From Candidatus Kuenenia stuttgartensis (GTDB lineage Bacteria > Planctomycetota > Planctomycetia > Isosphaerales > Isosphaeraceae), in NCBI GenBank assembly GCA_945872325.1, contig CAMBZY010000102.1, positions 1-8,837 of the forward strand: DNA of 8,837 bases. The letters are read 5' to 3'. Shown in pieces: positions 7,401-8,837 of the stretch. Both the position numbers and the translations under genes were made by a program. Numbering within the stretch: the stretch's first letter is position 1; every line of letters begins with the position of its first letter. The notes beneath the pieces were generated by a model. It ran no database searches and was not told where the DNA came from. It saw only the letters and a list, made by a program, of their open reading frames with translations.

Positions 7401-8551
7401 GCTGATTCACCAATCGCGAGCGAAGTCAATTGCAACCTCACTGATCCACCTGATGGATTCTTCTGAAGAACTTCCGTGACATTCACATTCGATGAGATCG
7501 GGTCTTGTGTTCCAAGCCATGGCTTAAAGTGTCCGACACTACCAAATTTTGTCAGGGCTTTCTGAAAATTCTGAATTTCCAGAGCCAGCGGCTTAATACC
7601 ATCGACGTTGGTCGTTTTCCATCGCGATTGCAAATGTTTCCAGACAGGCGAATCCGTAGGGAGATTCAGATGGTTCCAAAGTAGCTGAATGTATTTTGGG
7701 CTAAGTTTCTCTTTCTCAGCAATTTCCGCGATCGACTTCGGGTCCGACTTACCCAAATCACGCAAAACAATCAATGCATTCAGGTATTGCGAAACAGGAA
7801 TTCTGCCTCCTGCGTTCGTGTCCCATTCCAGCCCTTGCAGAAGAACTCGAGTATGACCTTCCGGGTCGGTCCTCAATCGATAAAATTGACGAATTCCGTC
7901 CAGAAGTTCATTCGTCCAGTCTGCTTGTGTATTCTTGGCTGAAAATTTTGTTCCAGTTGGGAGCATCACCATATGCGATGCAATTCCCTTGGAGGCTTCC
8001 ATGTATTTTTCGAGCAACGCTGGAGACATCACCAACGCGTCTCCCACGTTCGTGAATCCTTCCCCGGCAGCACCATCCGCAGGAAACTCGCGAGTTGGCT
8101 TTAAATCAATGCCTGTCAGGTCGCGAACGGTGTTGTCATATTCCACGTTGCTCAAACGTCTTAAGAGCACCGGGCCTGGGTCGCCCGCATTCGCCAGGGC
8201 TTCCGCTCTCAGGTATGACTGAATCCATCCTGTGATTGCCAACTGGTCCTCTGCGGACGGACGAGGCTTGTTTTTGGGCGGCATTTCACCGGCTTGGATC
8301 TGCTCTAGTGCATGCCTCCAGATCTCTGGCGATTTCCGGATCTCTTTTAAACTCAAGAACCGTTCCAGATCCAAATCGCCTTCCTGCTTCTCTGTGCTGT
8401 GACATCCCAGGCAATGCTTTAGCATCGTCGGACGGGTTTTTTCAGCAAATTGTCTGGCCAATGAATCAAACGAATCTTCAGCCCTAGCTATTTCAAAGCT
8501 TTGCAAGATGGCCCAGAAAGTGAGAAGCAGCAAGAGTTTTCGAGCATTCAT
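4478..8551 (-). CDS. Giant planctomycete c-type cytochrome protein (PSCyt1/DUF1587/DUF1595/DUF1592/DUF1588/DUF1585)
   Basis: This 1357-residue exported protein has a Sec signal (NARKLLLLLT core, likely cut after ARA near residue 24). Domains in order: PSCyt1 cytochrome domain (about 30-115) with heme motif CLGCH (47-51) and a GEMPP loop whose Met90 could be the axial ligand; DUF1587 (about 130-195, RRLSNVEYDNTVRDLTG); a long helical stretch with the family signature NAGGRIPVSQYLNA; a beta-rich module (about 530-670) resembling carbohydrate-binding or galactose-binding-like folds, with paired Cys559 and Cys618; DUF1595 (about 944-999, RAYRRPLKPDE); DUF1592 (about 1008-1135, LASRLSYFLWSTMPDDEL); DUF1588 (about 1151-1251) with a second heme motif CAKCH (1228-1232); and DUF1585 (about 1274-1343, LLGYALGRSV). 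It probably transfers electrons outside the cytoplasm, but substrate and partner are unknown. It is the first gene of an operon with the DUF1552 gene. The frame also opens at GTG 8578; ATG 8551 gives the better signal peptide and fits the promoter candidate. Confidence 0.93.
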   Translation of the reverse strand: MNARKLLLLLTFWAILQSFEIARAEDSFDSLARQFAEKTRPTMLKHCLGCHSTEKQEGDLDLERFLSLKEIRKSPEIWRHALEQIQAGEMPPKNKPRPSAEDQLAITGWIQSYLRAEALANAGDPGPVLLRRLSNVEYDNTVRDLTGIDLKPTREFPADGAAGEGFTNVGDALVMSPALLEKYMEASKGIASHMVMLPTGTKFSAKNTQADWTNELLDGIRQFYRLRTDPEGHTRVLLQGLEWDTNAGGRIPVSQYLNALIVLRDLGKSDPKSIAEIAEKEKLSPKYIQLLWNHLNLPTDSPVWKHLQSRWKTTNVDGIKPLALEIQNFQKALTKFGSVGHFKPWLGTQDPISSNVNVTEVLQKNPSGGSVRLQLTSLAIGESAGDNKFIWNNPRLEKPRLVPIPLLNLNDSVALLAKKRLELHRSAEYLNAIEFLRSNPDKPDFKALAAKNHLDQSILTAWADVAGLGHLAQPANINLMQGRVENGGGHAFVKGWGKPETPNVFANSSDQTVRVPGLMKPKSIAVHPSPSQSVAIYWTSPITGMVDIKAITNDAHGDCGNGVTWSLELRRGTTRQVLAAGVADTSKPNVIPPINQIRVSEGTTIALVIGPRNGEHGCDLTEVDLNVKESAGAKRLWSLSGDVSPNIHAGNPHADSHGHSGVWAFALEPASEKVADTLAVVPRGSALDQWINESDPTKRIELANKVQSLFTATTPPDKSPDAELKSRLMSLQGPIFRRLNFAALVNEGNKPGNTGIEMKLGESRSFEIPAEWAEGRTFVADATALGNWPSTAGAQVHMVQNQSGPMIGFSPTRPLLISGSGIETWKKSFDSFRAILPAAVCYPQIVPVDEVVTVALYHREDDNLSRLMLNDQEKAYLDDLWNQLWYISQEPLKVEVGYKQFMEYVTQDGDVRIFEPLRKPIKERANKFRAQLKDSESSQWESVLKVADRAYRRPLKPDEKTGLKQLYDKLRSQSLPHDESLRLVLTRVLMSSAFMYHLEPTADQARTRPLNDWELASRLSYFLWSTMPDDELRKVADKGELHDPEKLRKQTLRMLADPKIRALSTEFACQWLHLKDFNTHNEKSEKIFPEFAELRGPLYEEVVLYFMDLFQQNRPVANILDSDQTFLNERLAKFYGLDSIKGDRWQATQGMKLAGRGGLLGFGALTAKQSGASRTSPILRGNWLLETLLGEKLPKPPKNVPQLPESELDTDGLTVRQITEKHRADPSCAKCHDRIDPFGMALEAFDPIGRRRSADLGGRPVDTSVELKDGTKFKDIDGLRNYLLTTKKAEFTRQFHRKLLGYALGRSVRVSDDPLIDEMQAKITDKPMTGIQDSILSVILSPQFRNQRGLNADYQAE

Positions 8552-8592
8552 CGGTATGGCATCCGTGAGGAACGGCACAGGCAGGTAACTTT

Positions 8593-8620
8593 ATCATACG
8601 TGATTTCTGAAAGATGCGAA
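8593..8620 (-). promoter_or_regulatory. Candidate sigma70 promoter of the cytochrome/DUF1552 operon
   Basis: On the minus strand TTCGCA (8620-8615, four of six -35 bases) and TATGAT (8598-8593, five of six -10 bases) are separated by 16 bases. The transcript would begin near 8586, about 35 bases before ATG 8551 and only about 8 bases before the alternative GTG 8578, which favours the ATG start. The -35 match is modest. Confidence 0.35.
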
Positions 8621-8664
8621 AGACTTTTTCTAAATTCCTGATCTTTGAATCAGAATATAGAAGA

Positions 8665-8693
8665 TTGACAACCAAAGGAATCGCACGCATAAT
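8665..8693 (+). promoter_or_regulatory. Near-consensus sigma70 promoter for the rightward secreted-protein gene
   Basis: TTGACA (8665-8670, six of six) and CATAAT (8688-8693, five of six) are separated by exactly 17 bases. This is the best housekeeping promoter match in the window. Transcription would start near 8700, giving a leader of about 50 bases before ATG 8752. Confidence 0.7.
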
Positions 8694-8751
8694 GCCGTTT
8701 ACGACTTTCGGATTTGTACCATGATCACATGAGCCATCGGAATTTGGATAA

Positions 8752-8837
8752 ATGTATATCTCCAGCAAATTATTCCGATGCCTGATTTTGATTCTGTTGA
8801 TCTCTGTCAGTGTATCTGCATATTCTCTGGGGTTTGA
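8752..8837 (+). CDS. N-terminus of a secreted protein (3' truncated by the window end)
   Basis: An ATG at 8752 opens a frame that is still open at the last base, giving 28 complete codons. An in-frame TAA lies immediately before the ATG, so this Met is the first one available. The peptide has a textbook Sec signal: a short start with Lys6 and Arg9, a hydrophobic core CLILILLISVSVSA (10-23), and a likely cleavage near SVSA|YS. The strong promoter at 8665-8693 points at it with a leader of about 50 bases; no strong Shine-Dalgarno site is seen. It is divergent from the cytochrome operon. Nothing of the mature protein is in the window, so no function can be given. Planctomycetes have many sulfatases, cytochromes and lectin-like proteins with such signals, so the product could be any of these. 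Confidence 0.7.
   Translation, partial: MYISSKLFRCLILILLISVSVSAYSLGF

Larger units (their letters stand above)
8552..8751. other. Divergent intergenic region with two promoter candidates
   Basis: This 200-base region separates the minus-strand cytochrome gene from a plus-strand secreted-protein gene. It is AT-rich near the middle and holds a near-consensus promoter facing right and a weaker one facing left, so both genes may be controlled from here. An open frame on the minus strand (8768-8493) overlaps the cytochrome gene's start and shows no protein-like features. Confidence 0.6.

Noticed and set aside
8552..8578. Nine-codon N-terminal extension of the cytochrome protein from GTG 8578
   Set aside because: It would put nine extra residues before a normal signal peptide, has no Shine-Dalgarno site, and would leave almost no leader after the predicted transcript start.
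8708..8746. Imperfect direct repeat TCGGATTTG / TCGGAATTTG in the leader of the rightward gene
   Set aside because: There are only two short copies that differ by an insertion; this could easily be chance and no regulator is known to bind it.
8493..8768. A 91-codon open frame on the minus strand overlapping the start of the giant cytochrome gene
   Set aside because: It overlaps the signal-peptide end of a well-supported gene in another frame and the divergent promoter region. It has no recognisable domain or signal.

Overview
This window looks like chromosomal DNA of a planctomycete (Planctomycetota). The clearest evidence is the pair on the minus strand: a very large protein with the domain order PSCyt1-DUF1587-DUF1595-DUF1592-DUF1588-DUF1585, followed by a Tat-exported DUF1552 protein. 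This pairing occurs in many paralogous copies in that phylum. The plus-strand Gfo/Idh/MocA oxidoreductase and DUF1080 protein are also of planctomycete type. Base composition is near 50% GC by eye, and Shine-Dalgarno sites are mostly weak, which also fits. I cannot name the genus from sequence alone.

Layout. On the plus strand, positions 1-522 hold the C-terminal part of a Gfo/Idh/MocA-family oxidoreductase that began upstream of the window. After 59 bases comes a secreted DUF1080 (3-keto-disaccharide hydrolase family) protein at 582-1271. A 213-base gap then contains a weak terminator candidate, a possible extended -10 promoter and a small palindrome. Next is zwf (glucose-6-phosphate dehydrogenase) at 1485-3044. 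A strong hairpin with a T tract at 3076-3117 separates zwf from the convergent minus-strand operon. That operon reads from right to left: the giant c-type cytochrome/DUF1592 protein (8551-4478), then the DUF1552 protein (4440-3130), with a 37-base gap that carries a good Shine-Dalgarno site. To the right is a divergent intergenic region (8552-8751) with a near-consensus sigma70 promoter facing right. It precedes a new secreted-protein gene whose first 28 codons are all that the window includes.

How the genes may work together. The Gfo/Idh/MocA plus DUF1080 pair fits an oxidise-then-cleave route for glycosides: 3-keto formation followed by scission. zwf feeds glucose-6-phosphate into the pentose phosphate pathway and makes NADPH, but it is probably a separate transcription unit. 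The giant protein and the DUF1552 protein look like one exported module with two CxxCH heme sites, one protein leaving by Sec and the other by Tat. The biochemical role of that module is not established. It is the least understood system here, and the truncated divergent secreted gene may be linked to it. No RNA genes, insertion sequences, CRISPR arrays or phage genes were seen.
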